From positions 40,377 through 104,376 of the forward strand of contig JANOQT010000020.1 of NCBI GenBank assembly GCA_031415015.1: 64,000 bases of DNA, written 5' to 3'. The translations under genes and the position numbers were made by a program. Shown here in pieces: positions 18,409 to 27,424 of the stretch. The stretch's first letter is position 1, and each line of letters opens with the position of its first letter. Below the pieces are notes generated by a model. That model was not told the DNA's origin, ran no database searches, and saw only the letters and a list, made by a program, of their open reading frames with translations. The DNA comes from JAUYQR01 sp031415015. GTDB taxonomy: Bacteria; Pseudomonadota; Alphaproteobacteria; Rhodobacterales; Rhodobacteraceae.

Positions 18409-18485
18409 TGGTGAACCCGGAGCGATTCGAACGCCCGACCCTCAGATTCGTAGTCTGATGCTCTATCCAGCTGAGCTACGGGTCC
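18409..18485 (-). tRNA. tRNA-Arg (anticodon ACG)
   Basis: A 77-base tRNA on the minus strand with CCA encoded. The acceptor stem GGACCCG pairs with CGGGTTC, the D-arm is GCTCAGCTGGATAGAGC, the anticodon loop CTACGAA gives ACG, and the T-loop is TTCGAAT. ACG is the arginine tRNA whose first base is normally edited to inosine to read CGN codons. Confidence 0.97.
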
Positions 18486-18534
18486 ACAACTGCGGGCGAT
18501 GTAGCCCCGCGCTGCTGCCAATGCAAGGGCGAAA

Positions 18535-20007
18535 TCATGCCGTTGCACCGACGGTCTGTTTCGGAAGATGGATCAAGAACTCCGTCCCGTCCTGGTCGCT
18601 TCGGGCGAGTTCAAGTTTGCCGCCGTGGCCGCGCACCAGCTCGGACGCGATAGCCAACCCCAAACCGGTGCCACCCTTGCGCGTGCCGCCCTGGAAGGCC
18701 GCGAACAGGTGCTCGCGCGCACGGGCGGGCAGTCCGGGGCCGGTGTCCCCGACCCGGATCCACCATTCCGTCTCGTCCTCGCCTGCCGAAATCTCGATGG
18801 TACCAGGTTGGCCTTTCGAGGCGATTGCCTGCCGGGCGTTGCGCACAAGGTTGCTGAGGACCCTGTACAGTTGTTCCGCATCGGCCCGAAGCACCAGCCC
18901 TGGGGATACATCGATGAGACAGGTCACTTGCCCATCTAACCCGATCCCGTCTGCCCCATGGCCATCCGGACCAAACCCCTCGCCCTCTGCCACCTCTTCC
19001 ACCAGTTTGGCAAAGTGCAAACGGCGCAACTGCGGGGGCGGTTCTTCCGCCTTGCCGAAGGCAAGGGTCGCTTCGCACAAGGAAACCGCACGGCTGATCG
19101 AGTTTACCAGCTTTGGCGCGGCGCGGGCCACAGTCGGATCGGCGCTGCCTTCGATACGGTCAGCAAAAAGCTGTGCCGTCGTCAGGATATTGCGCAGATC
19201 GTGGCTGATCTTGGCCACTGCACTGCCCAGCTGCGCCAGGCGCTCTTTCTGCCTGAGTGCCCCGGTCAGCTGGGTCTGCATGGATTGCAGCGCCTCTTCG
19301 GCAATGCGCAGCTCCTCGACATCCGCCGTCGGCTCGATCACCTGCCGTGCATCCTCGGGGGACTGCGCGTAGGCCTGCATGTGCCTTACGACCCGCCGGA
19401 TCGGCATCACCAAAAGCCTGCGCACCGCCAGAAACAGCAAGAACGCGGTCACCACAGAAATCAGCGCCGAAAGGAGCAGTATTCGCAAACCATAGTCGAC
19501 CATCGCATCGCGCAGCGGTTTGGTCTCAATGGTTACCTCGATCAACGTGCCCGCTTCCTGTACCGGATTGCCGATCACCCGGACGATCCGGTTTTCTGGG
19601 TCCGCCAGGCACCTGAACGCATCGCGGATCAGCTCCCAGGGGCCGGCCATCCGAAGGTCATAACTGTCGTAGACCTCCTGCGGGACGGGCGAAGAAAGCA
19701 CCAGCTGTCGCACCTCGTCCCGACGCAGGACGACGTTGAACACTTCGGCGTTTGCCAGCAGCTCCTTTTCCAGCTCTGGCATGATCATGTCTTCGGTGGC
19801 CAGTTGCGTCAGCGCCGCGATCTGCGCCTGCTTCAGCCGTGTCAGCAGAAAGTCCGCCCGATACCGCGCGATTGAGGGCACGAAGATCATCACTTCGGCC
19901 AGCATCACGAAAACCACGGTAAGCATCAGGAACCGACCCGACAGGGTATTGAAGAACCTGCCTCGTTTCGCCGTCACCCGTCCCTCCAACTCCCCGTCAG
20001 GGGACAA
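18535..20007 (-). CDS. Membrane sensor histidine kinase
   Basis: Encodes 490 residues. Two membrane segments (about residues 26-46 and 172-193) flank a periplasmic domain; a HAMP-like linker follows. The H-box is SHDLRN, the N-box LVRNARQA, with ATP-lid motifs DTGPGLP and GTGLGL, so the kinase core is complete. No response regulator gene is adjacent, so its partner is elsewhere. Its first 11 bases overlap the end of the flavoprotein gene upstream, suggesting co-transcription with 19997-22148. The signal sensed cannot be inferred. Confidence 0.9.
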   Translation of the reverse strand: MSPDGELEGRVTAKRGRFFNTLSGRFLMLTVVFVMLAEVMIFVPSIARYRADFLLTRLKQAQIAALTQLATEDMIMPELEKELLANAEVFNVVLRRDEVRQLVLSSPVPQEVYDSYDLRMAGPWELIRDAFRCLADPENRIVRVIGNPVQEAGTLIEVTIETKPLRDAMVDYGLRILLLSALISVVTAFLLFLAVRRLLVMPIRRVVRHMQAYAQSPEDARQVIEPTADVEELRIAEEALQSMQTQLTGALRQKERLAQLGSAVAKISHDLRNILTTAQLFADRIEGSADPTVARAAPKLVNSISRAVSLCEATLAFGKAEEPPPQLRRLHFAKLVEEVAEGEGFGPDGHGADGIGLDGQVTCLIDVSPGLVLRADAEQLYRVLSNLVRNARQAIASKGQPGTIEISAGEDETEWWIRVGDTGPGLPARAREHLFAAFQGGTRKGGTGLGLAIASELVRGHGGKLELARSDQDGTEFLIHLPKQTVGATA

Positions 20008-21412
20008 ACCGCTGCACCAAACGCACCAGATGCTTCAAGGCAGCACTATCAAAGAGTTTGGGGGAAAAATAGGCTCCCGCAGCACGTTTCGATACTTCAC
20101 CAAGGGTCGGATAGGGCGCAACCATCCCGGCAATCGCTGTCATCTTCAACTTGGCCGAAATTGCCAGCGCCCAGACGGCAATCAATTCCCCAGCCTGCGG
20201 ACCAACAATAGAGGCCCCGACCGGCCTGCCCTTCACCACCATCACCTTGATCAGGCCCTTGTCTTTGCCTTCCGCAATTGCCCGGTCATTGTGGTGAAAC
20301 TCTGCGCGAACCACCGTCAACGCCTCGCCATGCGCCTCGCGCGCCTCCGATTCAGTCAGGCCCACATGTGCCAATTCCGGGTCGGTGTAGGTGGCCCGCG
20401 GCATCGCCCGCATGGTGGATTTAGCCGGCAGCCCCAGCACGGCTTGCCGCACCACGATCCCCGCATGATAGCCTGCCACATGAGTGAATTGCAGCCCCCC
20501 CGCCGCATCGCCCACGGCATAGACCCGCCGGTTTGTCGACCTCAGCCGCCGATCGACGGTCACGCCCTTGGGCGTGAAGGCTACCCCTGCCGCATCAAGG
20601 TTCATCCCCTCCAGCGACACCTTGCGCCCAACCGCCATCAACAGATGACTGCCCTTGATCAGCGCACCGTCGCCCAGCAGCACTTCAACTGCCCCATCAT
20701 GGCCCGACAAGCGCACCACCGGCTGGCCTTCGACAATCGCGATCCCTTCGGCCTTGAGCGCCGCCAGCACCACCGCCGCCATCTCTGGATCTTCGCGGCC
20801 CAGCGCCTTGGCCCCCTCGATCACGGTTACCGCACATCCCAGCCGCCTGTGTGCCTGCGCCATCTCCATCCCGATCGGCCCGCCGCCGATTATGATCAGA
20901 TGTTCTGGCCGCTCCGTCGCCGCGAAGATCGTTTCATTGGTATAATGAGGGACCGTCTCCACGCCTTGGATCGGCGGAACAAAGGGGCGAGAGCCTGTGG
21001 CGATCACGAACCGACGCGCGCGGATCAGCTGCCCGCCCGCCTCAAGCTCGCGCGGCCCGGTGAACTTGCCAAAGGCGCGGATCACCCGCACCCCCAACCC
21101 CTCGAACCGCTCCTGACTGTCGACTGGCGCGATCTGGGCGATGACCGCCGCCACATGATCCTTCGCCGCCCGGAAATCGACCATCGGCTCCACCGCCGCG
21201 ACGCCGCGAAAGCCACGACGCTGGGCTTCGGCCGCCTTCGCCACCGCAATCAGCGCCTTTGACGGCACACAGCCTGAATTCAGGCAATCGCCGCCCATCT
21301 CACCGGCTTCGACCAACACCACGCGCGCGCCCATTTGCACCGCACCCGCCGCAACCGACAATCCGCCCGAGCCTGCGCCAATGACACAGATATCCGTCTC
21401 TATCGTTTCCAT
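19997..21412 (-). CDS. FAD/NAD(P)-dependent disulfide oxidoreductase
   Basis: Encodes 471 residues of the class I pyridine nucleotide-disulfide oxidoreductase family: FAD motif GAGSGGLS, redox pair C43/C48 in GGDCLNSGCVPSK, NAD motif GGGPIGMEM, and VGDAAGG. The C-terminal region reads YPTLGE where dihydrolipoyl dehydrogenase has HPT with a catalytic His, so it is not a standard Lpd and is closer to mercuric-reductase-like relatives. No MerA HMA domain or C-terminal cysteine pair is present. It starts one base after the TVP38-like gene stop, a pairing that suggests a shared pathway of unknown substrate. Confidence 0.87.
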   Translation of the reverse strand: METIETDICVIGAGSGGLSVAAGAVQMGARVVLVEAGEMGGDCLNSGCVPSKALIAVAKAAEAQRRGFRGVAAVEPMVDFRAAKDHVAAVIAQIAPVDSQERFEGLGVRVIRAFGKFTGPRELEAGGQLIRARRFVIATGSRPFVPPIQGVETVPHYTNETIFAATERPEHLIIIGGGPIGMEMAQAHRRLGCAVTVIEGAKALGREDPEMAAVVLAALKAEGIAIVEGQPVVRLSGHDGAVEVLLGDGALIKGSHLLMAVGRKVSLEGMNLDAAGVAFTPKGVTVDRRLRSTNRRVYAVGDAAGGLQFTHVAGYHAGIVVRQAVLGLPAKSTMRAMPRATYTDPELAHVGLTESEAREAHGEALTVVRAEFHHNDRAIAEGKDKGLIKVMVVKGRPVGASIVGPQAGELIAVWALAISAKLKMTAIAGMVAPYPTLGEVSKRAAGAYFSPKLFDSAALKHLVRLVQRFVP

Positions 21413-21413
21413 G

Positions 21414-22148
21414 TCAGGCCCCTTTGCGAACCGCTTTGATCACCAGCGGCAATGCCGCCAACGCCGCCAGCCCAAGGATCGGCACCAAGACCGGTGCAGT
21501 AAAGATGACCCCGAGGTCCGGGCTTTCACCCCGGGCAAAAACATCGCCCAGACCAGCGCCGACCGAGGTATAGACCACCCCGCCCGGGATGATGCCGAAA
21601 AACGTCGTGACCGCAAACCGCCACAGACTGGTGCCGACAAAGGCCGGAATCAGGTTTGCCAGAAAGAACGGCACCGCCGGGACCAACCGCATCAGCAACA
21701 GGACAGACCACTCGTTCTCGCGCAATCCCGCCTGCAATCGGGCGGCTGCCCCACCACCCGCCTCGATCCGGGACGCGACGCCCTGGCCGAACCCGGCCCG
21801 CGCCGCAAGAAATACAGCGACCGCGCCGATGGTCGCAGCCAGAATGTTGAAAAGTGCGCCCGGAAAGATGCCGAACAGGAAACCGCCCGTCAGCGTCGCC
21901 ACGGTTGCCCCCGGCAGGCTGAGCGCCACGATCGCCGCATAAGCGGCAATGAAACCCATCACCGCCAACCCGTAATGCGCATCGCGGTAGGCCAGCAGCA
22001 CCTCGCGGTTTTCCGCCAGCGCTGCAAAGCTCAGTTGGTCGCGCAATGCAAAGGCACCGACTGCCGCGACGACAAGAATCAGCAGGAATGGCAATTTGCG
22101 CGCGATACCCGGTTTCCGTTGATCCAAGGCAGGGGCGGATTTGAGCAT
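21414..22148 (-). CDS. TVP38/TMEM64-family membrane protein
   Basis: Encodes 244 residues, largely hydrophobic, with about five to six membrane segments. The conserved core of the SNARE-associated / DedA-like superfamily is visible: LSLPGATVATLTGGFLFG near residue 76 and MRLVPAVPFFLANLIPAF near residue 152, followed by GIIPGGVVYTSVG. The family is linked to lipid or membrane homeostasis, but the function here is unknown. It is first in an apparent three-gene minus-strand operon with the disulfide reductase and sensor kinase. Confidence 0.88.
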   Translation of the reverse strand: MLKSAPALDQRKPGIARKLPFLLILVVAAVGAFALRDQLSFAALAENREVLLAYRDAHYGLAVMGFIAAYAAIVALSLPGATVATLTGGFLFGIFPGALFNILAATIGAVAVFLAARAGFGQGVASRIEAGGGAAARLQAGLRENEWSVLLLMRLVPAVPFFLANLIPAFVGTSLWRFAVTTFFGIIPGGVVYTSVGAGLGDVFARGESPDLGVIFTAPVLVPILGLAALAALPLVIKAVRKGA

Positions 22149-22250
22149 GAGGTATCCTTTGAACTGCAGCGAACATGGGCCGCGCAGCGCGTCAGCGACA
22201 GCCCCCTCACGCGGCCTTGATGCATTCAGGGGCTTTTCCGGGCAGATTGA

Positions 22251-22281
22251 AACATTTCGCCGCAGCGGGAGACGAAATGTT
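22251..22281. repeat. Inverted repeat upstream of rpmH
   Basis: Perfect 9-bp arms AACATTTCG (22251-22259) and CGAAATGTT (22273-22281) around 13 bases, in the gap between the divergent TVP38-like and rpmH genes. It could be an operator or an RNA hairpin; there is no T-tract. Confidence 0.45.
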
Positions 22282-22304
22282 GCAGGAATTCCGCCGGCCT
22301 TCCG

Positions 22305-22333
22305 TTGACTTGGGGTTCAAGCGCCCGTAAAGG
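22305..22333 (+). promoter_or_regulatory. Candidate sigma-70 promoter for rpmH-rnpA-yidD
   Basis: TTGACT (22305-22310), exactly 17 bases, then TAAAGG (22328-22333), ending 64 bases before the rpmH start. The -35 box is good; the -10 box is weak by E. coli standards. Confidence 0.5.
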
Positions 22334-22397
22334 ACGGGCTTCAAGTTATCTGCCCTCGAATCCAGTTGGCTTCGGGCACCGTCTGATGGAGACCGCG

Positions 22398-22532
22398 ATG
22401 AAGCGCACATTTCAACCGTCGAACCTGGTTCGCAAGCGCCGCCACGGGTTCCGCGCCCGTATGGCAACCAAGAACGGCCGCCTTGTGCTGGCTGCGCGCC
22501 GCGCCAAGGGCCGTCACAAGCTTTCGGCCTGA
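22398..22532 (+). CDS. rpmH: Ribosomal protein bL34
   Basis: Encodes 44 residues, the standard length (MKRTFQPSNLVRKRRHGF). It is a very basic large-subunit protein. The frame is open upstream to 22305, but the ATG at 22398 gives the universally conserved N-terminus. It precedes rnpA by 33 bases, the normal order in bacteria. Confidence 0.98.
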   Translation: MKRTFQPSNLVRKRRHGFRARMATKNGRLVLAARRAKGRHKLSA

Positions 22533-22565
22533 GTGCATCCCCTTTTGGGGAGTTGAGGTCGCGAC

Positions 22566-22973
22566 ATGACGCCGCCGGAGGACAAGGGCCAAGGCATAGC
22601 TGCCGATGCGCCCGCCGCGCCCCCGGCGGTTTCGCTTTGCGTCCTGAAGAAGCGCGCTGACTTCCTGAAGGCCGCCTCGGCCCGGCGGCAAGGCACGGGT
22701 AGCTTTCTGTTGCAAGCCCGAGACAGGGGCGACCAGAGCCCCACCATCCGCGTCGGCTATACTGCCTCCAAGAAAATCGGCAACGCTGTGCTGCGCAACC
22801 GCGCCAAGCGCCGCTTGCGTGCTCTCGCGCGCGAAGTCCTGCCAACCCTTGCGCAACCTGGATGGGATTATGTGCTGGTTGCCCGACCTGCTGCGACGGT
22901 CTCGCGCCTTTTTGCCGAGATGTTTGCCGACTTGCAGGCCGCACTCCGCGCTGTCCACAGGGGCAAGCCGTGA
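22566..22973 (+). CDS. rnpA: RnpA, protein subunit of RNase P
   Basis: Encodes 135 residues. The RNR signature appears as NAVLRNRAKRRLR near residue 77, which contacts the RNase P RNA. The protein assists 5' maturation of tRNA precursors. An N-terminal extension of about 20 residues rich in Ala and Pro precedes the conserved core. Its stop overlaps the yidD GTG start. Confidence 0.96.
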   Translation: MTPPEDKGQGIAADAPAAPPAVSLCVLKKRADFLKAASARRQGTGSFLLQARDRGDQSPTIRVGYTASKKIGNAVLRNRAKRRLRALAREVLPTLAQPGWDYVLVARPAATVSRLFAEMFADLQAALRAVHRGKP

Positions 22974-23218
22974 CCCCCCTCGCGCAGTTGGCCGCTTTGC
23001 CCGTCCGCGCGTACCGGCTGGTGCTCTCGCCTTGGGTCGGTCATGGATGTCGCTTTCAACCGACCTGTTCGGCCTATGCGCTTGACGCACTGGAGCGCCA
23101 TGGCGGGCTGAAGGGCAGCTATCTGGCCGCGCACCGGATCTGCCGCTGTCACCCGTGGGGCGGTCAAGGGTATGATCCGGTACCCGGCGCTGATCCTGAG
23201 TTTGACAAGTCGCGGTAG
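22970..23218 (+). CDS. yidD: YidD, membrane protein insertion efficiency factor
   Basis: Encodes 82 residues of the UPF0161/DUF37 family. Three family cysteines are visible in GCRFQPTCSAYA and CRCHPWG. GTG at 22970 is chosen because it overlaps the rnpA stop (GTGA) and gives the usual family length; the longer frame from 22862 is a shadow of rnpA. YidD helps YidC-mediated insertion. yidC normally follows in the same direction, but here the next two genes face it, 12 bases away. Confidence 0.95.
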   Translation: MTPLAQLAALPVRAYRLVLSPWVGHGCRFQPTCSAYALDALERHGGLKGSYLAAHRICRCHPWGGQGYDPVPGADPEFDKSR

Positions 23219-23230
23219 CCGTCCAGCCCG

Positions 23231-23881
23231 CTACACCATTGTCGCGATGATCGCCCGCAGCGTTTCGATCCCGTCGCCCTTTTCCGAACTGGTCACCACG
23301 ATTTCGGGATAGGCGGCCGGATGTTTGCCAAGCGCGCCCTTGACCTGTTCGATCACCGCGTCGCGGTCAGCAGCGCTCACCTTGTCGGCTTTGGTCAGCA
23401 CGGCCTGGTAGGTCAGCGCTGACCGGTCCAGAAGTGTCAGGATATCCTCGTCCACCGCCTTGACCCCGTGCCGCGTGTCGATCAGCACGAAAGCCCGCCG
23501 CAAGGTCTGCCGCCCCGCCAGGTATTGCTTCAGCAGCGCCTGCCATTTCGCCACCACCGCGACCGGCGCCTCGGCATAGCCATAGCCGGGAAGGTCCACC
23601 ATGTAGCGCAAATCGCCCAGCGCGAAATAGTTGATCTCTTGTGTCCGTCCAGGAGTATTGGATGCCCGGGCCAGCGTCTTGCGACCCGTCAGCGCATTGA
23701 TCAGGCTTGATTTCCCGACGTTTGAACGGCCGGCGAAACAGACCTCCAACCGGTCCGCCGGGGGCAGGCCAGACATCGCCACCACGCCCTTCACAAAGGT
23801 CACCGGTCCCGCGAACATCAGTCGCCCAAGCTCTCGGTCTTCGTCCGACGGCTCTGGGGTCAGGGTGAAGGCCATCGTCAC
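23231..23881 (-). CDS. engB: EngB/YihA, ribosome-assembly GTPase
   Basis: Encodes 216 residues of a TrmE-Era-EngA-like GTPase. G1 is GRSNVGKSS, G3 DLPGYGYAE and G4 TKAD. It is needed for assembly of the large ribosomal subunit in many bacteria. It follows yidC on the minus strand by 25 bases and converges on yidD. Start ATG at 23881; a second ATG two codons in is also possible. Confidence 0.95.
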   Translation of the reverse strand: MTMAFTLTPEPSDEDRELGRLMFAGPVTFVKGVVAMSGLPPADRLEVCFAGRSNVGKSSLINALTGRKTLARASNTPGRTQEINYFALGDLRYMVDLPGYGYAEAPVAVVAKWQALLKQYLAGRQTLRRAFVLIDTRHGVKAVDEDILTLLDRSALTYQAVLTKADKVSAADRDAVIEQVKGALGKHPAAYPEIVVTSSEKGDGIETLRAIIATMV

Positions 23882-23906
23882 GATATCGTCCCCCGCCAGC
23901 CGACCG

Positions 23907-25733
23907 TCACTTCTTCTTGCCTTTCACGGGCGGTGTCGGGGGTGTCACCGGAACCGGCTCGGCCTTGCGGAAGCCTTTCGAGATGTTGCCGAAGATGTCC
24001 GGCTTATGCCCATGGCTGAGCATGATCAGGTACTGCTGGGTGAAGGTGATCGTGTTGTTGGTGATCCAGTAAACCACCAAACCGCTGGCAAACCCGCCCA
24101 GCATGAACATGAACACCCAGGGCATCCAGGCAAAGATCTGCTGCTGCACCGGATCGGCGGGGGCGGGGTTCAGCTTTTGCTGCAACCACATGGTGATCCC
24201 CAGCAGGATCGGCAGCACCCCGATGAAAATCAGCGCCAGCACCGAGCCCTGCGCCGGGGCGGCCCAGGGCAGCAACCCAAATAGGTTAAACAGCGATGAG
24301 CTATCTGGCGCGCTCAGATCATTGAGCCAGCCAAAGAAAGGTGCATGCCGCAGTTCGATGGTGACGAAGATCACCTTGTACAGGCTGAAGAAGATCGGGA
24401 TCTGGATCAGAATCGGCAGGCAGCCAGCCGCAGGATTCACCTTCTTGTCCTTGTACAGCTGCATCATCTCGCGCTGCATCTTCTGTTTGTCATCGCCGAC
24501 ACGTTCTTTCAGCGCCTCCATCTCGGGCTGCAGTTCCTTCATCCGCGCCATGGACACGTATGATTTATAGGCCAACGGCAGCACCAGTACCTTCAACACG
24601 AAGGTCAGCCCGATGATCGCCAGCCCCATGTTGCCGATCAGCCCGTGCAGCCAGTGCAGCACTGCAAAGATCGGCTTGGTAAAGAAGAAGAACCAACCCC
24701 AGTCGATGCTGTCGATGAAGCCCGCGATCCCCGAATCGTTCTGATAGTCACGGATCGTGGCCCATTCCTTCGCCCCGGCGAACAGCCGCGTGCTTGTGGT
24801 CGCAGTTTGCCCAGCGCCGAGGGCCAGCACCGGCTGGCGAACTTCGGCCTGATAGATGTCAGAACCGGGCACATATTTCAGCACCGATTTGTAAGGCTTG
24901 CCTTGCTCGGGGATCAACGTCGTCATCCAGTAGTGGTCGGTGAACCCGATCCATCCATCCTGGGCCGATTCGGTGACTACGGCAGGCAAGCCTTCTTTCG
25001 GGTCTGCAGTGAATTCGGCGAGGTCGGAATAATCTGTCTCTTCCAGAGTGCCGTCATTGCGCTGTACCGCACCCTCGTGGACCACAAAGATTTTCTGCAG
25101 GGTCGGCAAACCATGACGTGCGATGATCCCGTACGCTTGCAGCGATACATCGACCCCAGAAGCATTCTCGACTGTGTCGGTGACCGTGAACATGAAATCT
25201 GCGTCCACTGCGATCTCTCGCAGGAATGTCAGTCCCTTGCCGTTATCCCAATGCAGAGTCACCGGACTGCCGGCCGCCAAAGTACCGCCAGACGCCAGTT
25301 TCCATTCCGTAACGGCATCCGGCACGTCGCCTGCGGCCAGCCCTGCACCCGGCAGCCAGCCGAAAACCGAGTAGTAGGCCAAATCCTGACCGACCGGCGA
25401 CAAAAGCCGCACTGTCGGCGACCCCGGCTGCAGAGTCTCCTTGTAGGTCTTCAGCGACAGATCATCGATCCGCCCGCCAAGAAGAGAAATCGACCCACTC
25501 AGCTTGTCTGTATCAATTGTCAGGCGCGGCGCTTCAGGAACTGGGGCGACCGCTTCGGGTTGCCCCGCCACGGCATCGGCAACCGGAGCTGTCGCAGGAT
25601 CAACGCCCGATGCCACCGGTGTGGTCAGGTCCTGCACCGGTTCCGGGGGTGGAAAGAACACGAACCAGACGATCATCACCAGGGCGCTGAGCACCATTGC
25701 CAGGATCAGGTTCTTGTTGTTCTGCTCTTCCAT
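23907..25733 (-). CDS. yidC: YidC, membrane protein insertase
   Basis: Encodes 608 residues: an N-terminal membrane anchor (NLILAMVLSALVMIVWFVFF), a large periplasmic beta domain, and the five-helix insertase core in the C-terminal third (LPLAYKSYVSMARMKELQPE, AGCLPILIQIPIFFSLYKV), ending in a basic Lys-rich tail. It inserts and folds inner-membrane proteins alone or with SecYEG. A possible promoter, TTGACC with 17 bases to TTGAAG (25771-25799 on minus), lies upstream but is weak. Orientation is opposite to rpmH-rnpA-yidD. Confidence 0.97.
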   Translation of the reverse strand: MEEQNNKNLILAMVLSALVMIVWFVFFPPPEPVQDLTTPVASGVDPATAPVADAVAGQPEAVAPVPEAPRLTIDTDKLSGSISLLGGRIDDLSLKTYKETLQPGSPTVRLLSPVGQDLAYYSVFGWLPGAGLAAGDVPDAVTEWKLASGGTLAAGSPVTLHWDNGKGLTFLREIAVDADFMFTVTDTVENASGVDVSLQAYGIIARHGLPTLQKIFVVHEGAVQRNDGTLEETDYSDLAEFTADPKEGLPAVVTESAQDGWIGFTDHYWMTTLIPEQGKPYKSVLKYVPGSDIYQAEVRQPVLALGAGQTATTSTRLFAGAKEWATIRDYQNDSGIAGFIDSIDWGWFFFFTKPIFAVLHWLHGLIGNMGLAIIGLTFVLKVLVLPLAYKSYVSMARMKELQPEMEALKERVGDDKQKMQREMMQLYKDKKVNPAAGCLPILIQIPIFFSLYKVIFVTIELRHAPFFGWLNDLSAPDSSSLFNLFGLLPWAAPAQGSVLALIFIGVLPILLGITMWLQQKLNPAPADPVQQQIFAWMPWVFMFMLGGFASGLVVYWITNNTITFTQQYLIMLSHGHKPDIFGNISKGFRKAEPVPVTPPTPPVKGKKK

Positions 25734-25921
25734 CCGTAAACCACCATGTCGAACCTTAAGGTCAGCGGTGCTTCAACGACAGGGTGGGCCAAAGGTCAAG
25801 CGCTTTCGCCCCGGGGCCGGGGTGGCTGCGATCAAATCTCGCATCCCGTCGGACAATCAGTCCTGTTGACCCGGCGCAAAGTCAAAGTGTCCCGGTCAGG
25901 CCATGCCATGGACATTGCGCC

Positions 25922-27424
25922 TCATCGTGCCCTCACTCCCAGGTCCGGCAGCATTTCCAGGCGCCGGGTGTAGCGATCGATCCAGTCTGGCACCTCGCCG
26001 GCCGGCATCGGGCGCGCCACGATATATCCTTGAACATGGCTGCAGCCCAACTGCGCCAGCATGGCATGTTCGCCCTGCGTCTCCACCCCTTCAGCCAGCG
26101 TTTCAAGCCCCAGTCGTTCGGACAGTGACAGGATGGCAGCGACAAGCTTCTGTTGCTCACGATCTTTGTCGACATTCGACACGAAGCTGCGGTCGATCTT
26201 CAGGCGTCGCAATGCAAAGCGTCTTATCGTGGTGATCGACGCGTTCCCCGTGCCGAAATCATCCAGATCAATTCCACATCCCATTGCCGCGATGCTGGCG
26301 ATACTGGTAGCGATCATGTCGTTTTCCGACGACGCCACGACAGTCTCAAGCACTTCAACCGTCAGCCGTTCTGCGCCAAGATTCAGGCGATCCAGTTCCC
26401 AGCTCAACTTCTCTGCCAGCTGTGGATCACCGAGTTCGTGGCCCGAGAAATTCACCGACACCGTCGGCACAACATAGCCGGCCCGATCCCAGTTTGCCAA
26501 TGCAGTCAGCGCCTTGGTTACCATCAGCTGGCCCAGACGCGCGCCAAGACCCGTGCCCTCAATCGCGGGCATAAACTCGCCCGGCAAAAGGCAACCCCGG
26601 TCCGGATGGTGCCAACGAACCAGCGCCTCCATCCCCGAAATATTGCCCGTATCGGTGCTGACCTGCGGCTGGAAGTAAGCCTGTATCTGGCCATTTTCCA
26701 GCGCATGGCCGATTCCGTCGCGCAGGGCATCCCGGTTGGCTTTGGCGCGGGCAAGATCACCGGAAAAGGCCCGGATTGCTCCGGGGCTGTGGCGCATCGC
26801 CTCGTCTGCCGCGATCTGAGCCGCATCCAGCAGCGACTGACCGGTCGCCGAGGGCGCCTGCCGACCCTGACAAAACCCGATCGAGCAGGTTGCGGAAACC
26901 ACCTCGGACCCAAGATCAATCGATTGATGCACAACCGATTGAATACGCGCCGCAATTTGCACCATCGTCTCAAGATCCAGCCGGAAAACAGGGGCGAGAA
27001 CCACGGCAAGACTGCCATCTTCCAGCATGTGCAATGTGTCGCCGGTCCGCATTCCGCCGCGAATCCGCTCAATGCAGCAGGCAAGAATCCGCGATTGCAG
27101 CGCCCGTCCATGCCGGTCTTTCAACCGGTCAGGTGCATCAAACTGGATCACGAAGCATCCCGTGGTACGGCCCGGATTTGACGGGCCACGCAAGACCTGG
27201 TCCATGATCCCGATCGCCATGGCACCTGCGGGCACCTCAGACCGAAGCGGCTGGCAATTGCGGGCCGTCCCGACCGCCATGATGATCAACGGCAGGCCAA
27301 GCGCGATCAGCACCAGTGCAGCTTCACCACCAAACCAGAAGGCACCCAGTGTCATCGCCGGAAGAAACGCCAGGACTTCCGGCCGCCGAACGACTGACAC
27401 TATCCAAGAAATCCCAGCCGTCAT
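25922..27424 (-). CDS. EAL-domain cyclic-di-GMP phosphodiesterase with degenerate GGDEF
   Basis: Encodes 500 residues. Hydrophobic N-terminal segments (about residues 16-50) suggest membrane attachment. The middle resembles a GGDEF domain but no GG(D/E)EF signature is visible. The C-terminal EAL domain appears active: MEALVRW, NFSGHEL, DLDDFGTG and ETLAEGVET are all intact. It is therefore likely to hydrolyse cyclic di-GMP, with the GGDEF part perhaps sensory. No obvious operon partner: the neighbours are yidC 188 bases downstream and a gene 564 bases away on the other strand. Confidence 0.88.
   Translation of the reverse strand: MTAGISWIVSVVRRPEVLAFLPAMTLGAFWFGGEAALVLIALGLPLIIMAVGTARNCQPLRSEVPAGAMAIGIMDQVLRGPSNPGRTTGCFVIQFDAPDRLKDRHGRALQSRILACCIERIRGGMRTGDTLHMLEDGSLAVVLAPVFRLDLETMVQIAARIQSVVHQSIDLGSEVVSATCSIGFCQGRQAPSATGQSLLDAAQIAADEAMRHSPGAIRAFSGDLARAKANRDALRDGIGHALENGQIQAYFQPQVSTDTGNISGMEALVRWHHPDRGCLLPGEFMPAIEGTGLGARLGQLMVTKALTALANWDRAGYVVPTVSVNFSGHELGDPQLAEKLSWELDRLNLGAERLTVEVLETVVASSENDMIATSIASIAAMGCGIDLDDFGTGNASITTIRRFALRRLKIDRSFVSNVDKDREQQKLVAAILSLSERLGLETLAEGVETQGEHAMLAQLGCSHVQGYIVARPMPAGEVPDWIDRYTRRLEMLPDLGVRAR

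Noticed and set aside
19736..21262. 508-codon open frame on the plus strand
   Set aside because: Antisense shadow of the disulfide reductase and sensor kinase; rich in Arg, His and Pro, no motifs.
22251..22281. dif-like XerCD site
   Set aside because: The arms are separated by 13 bases, not 6, and the sequence does not follow the dif consensus.
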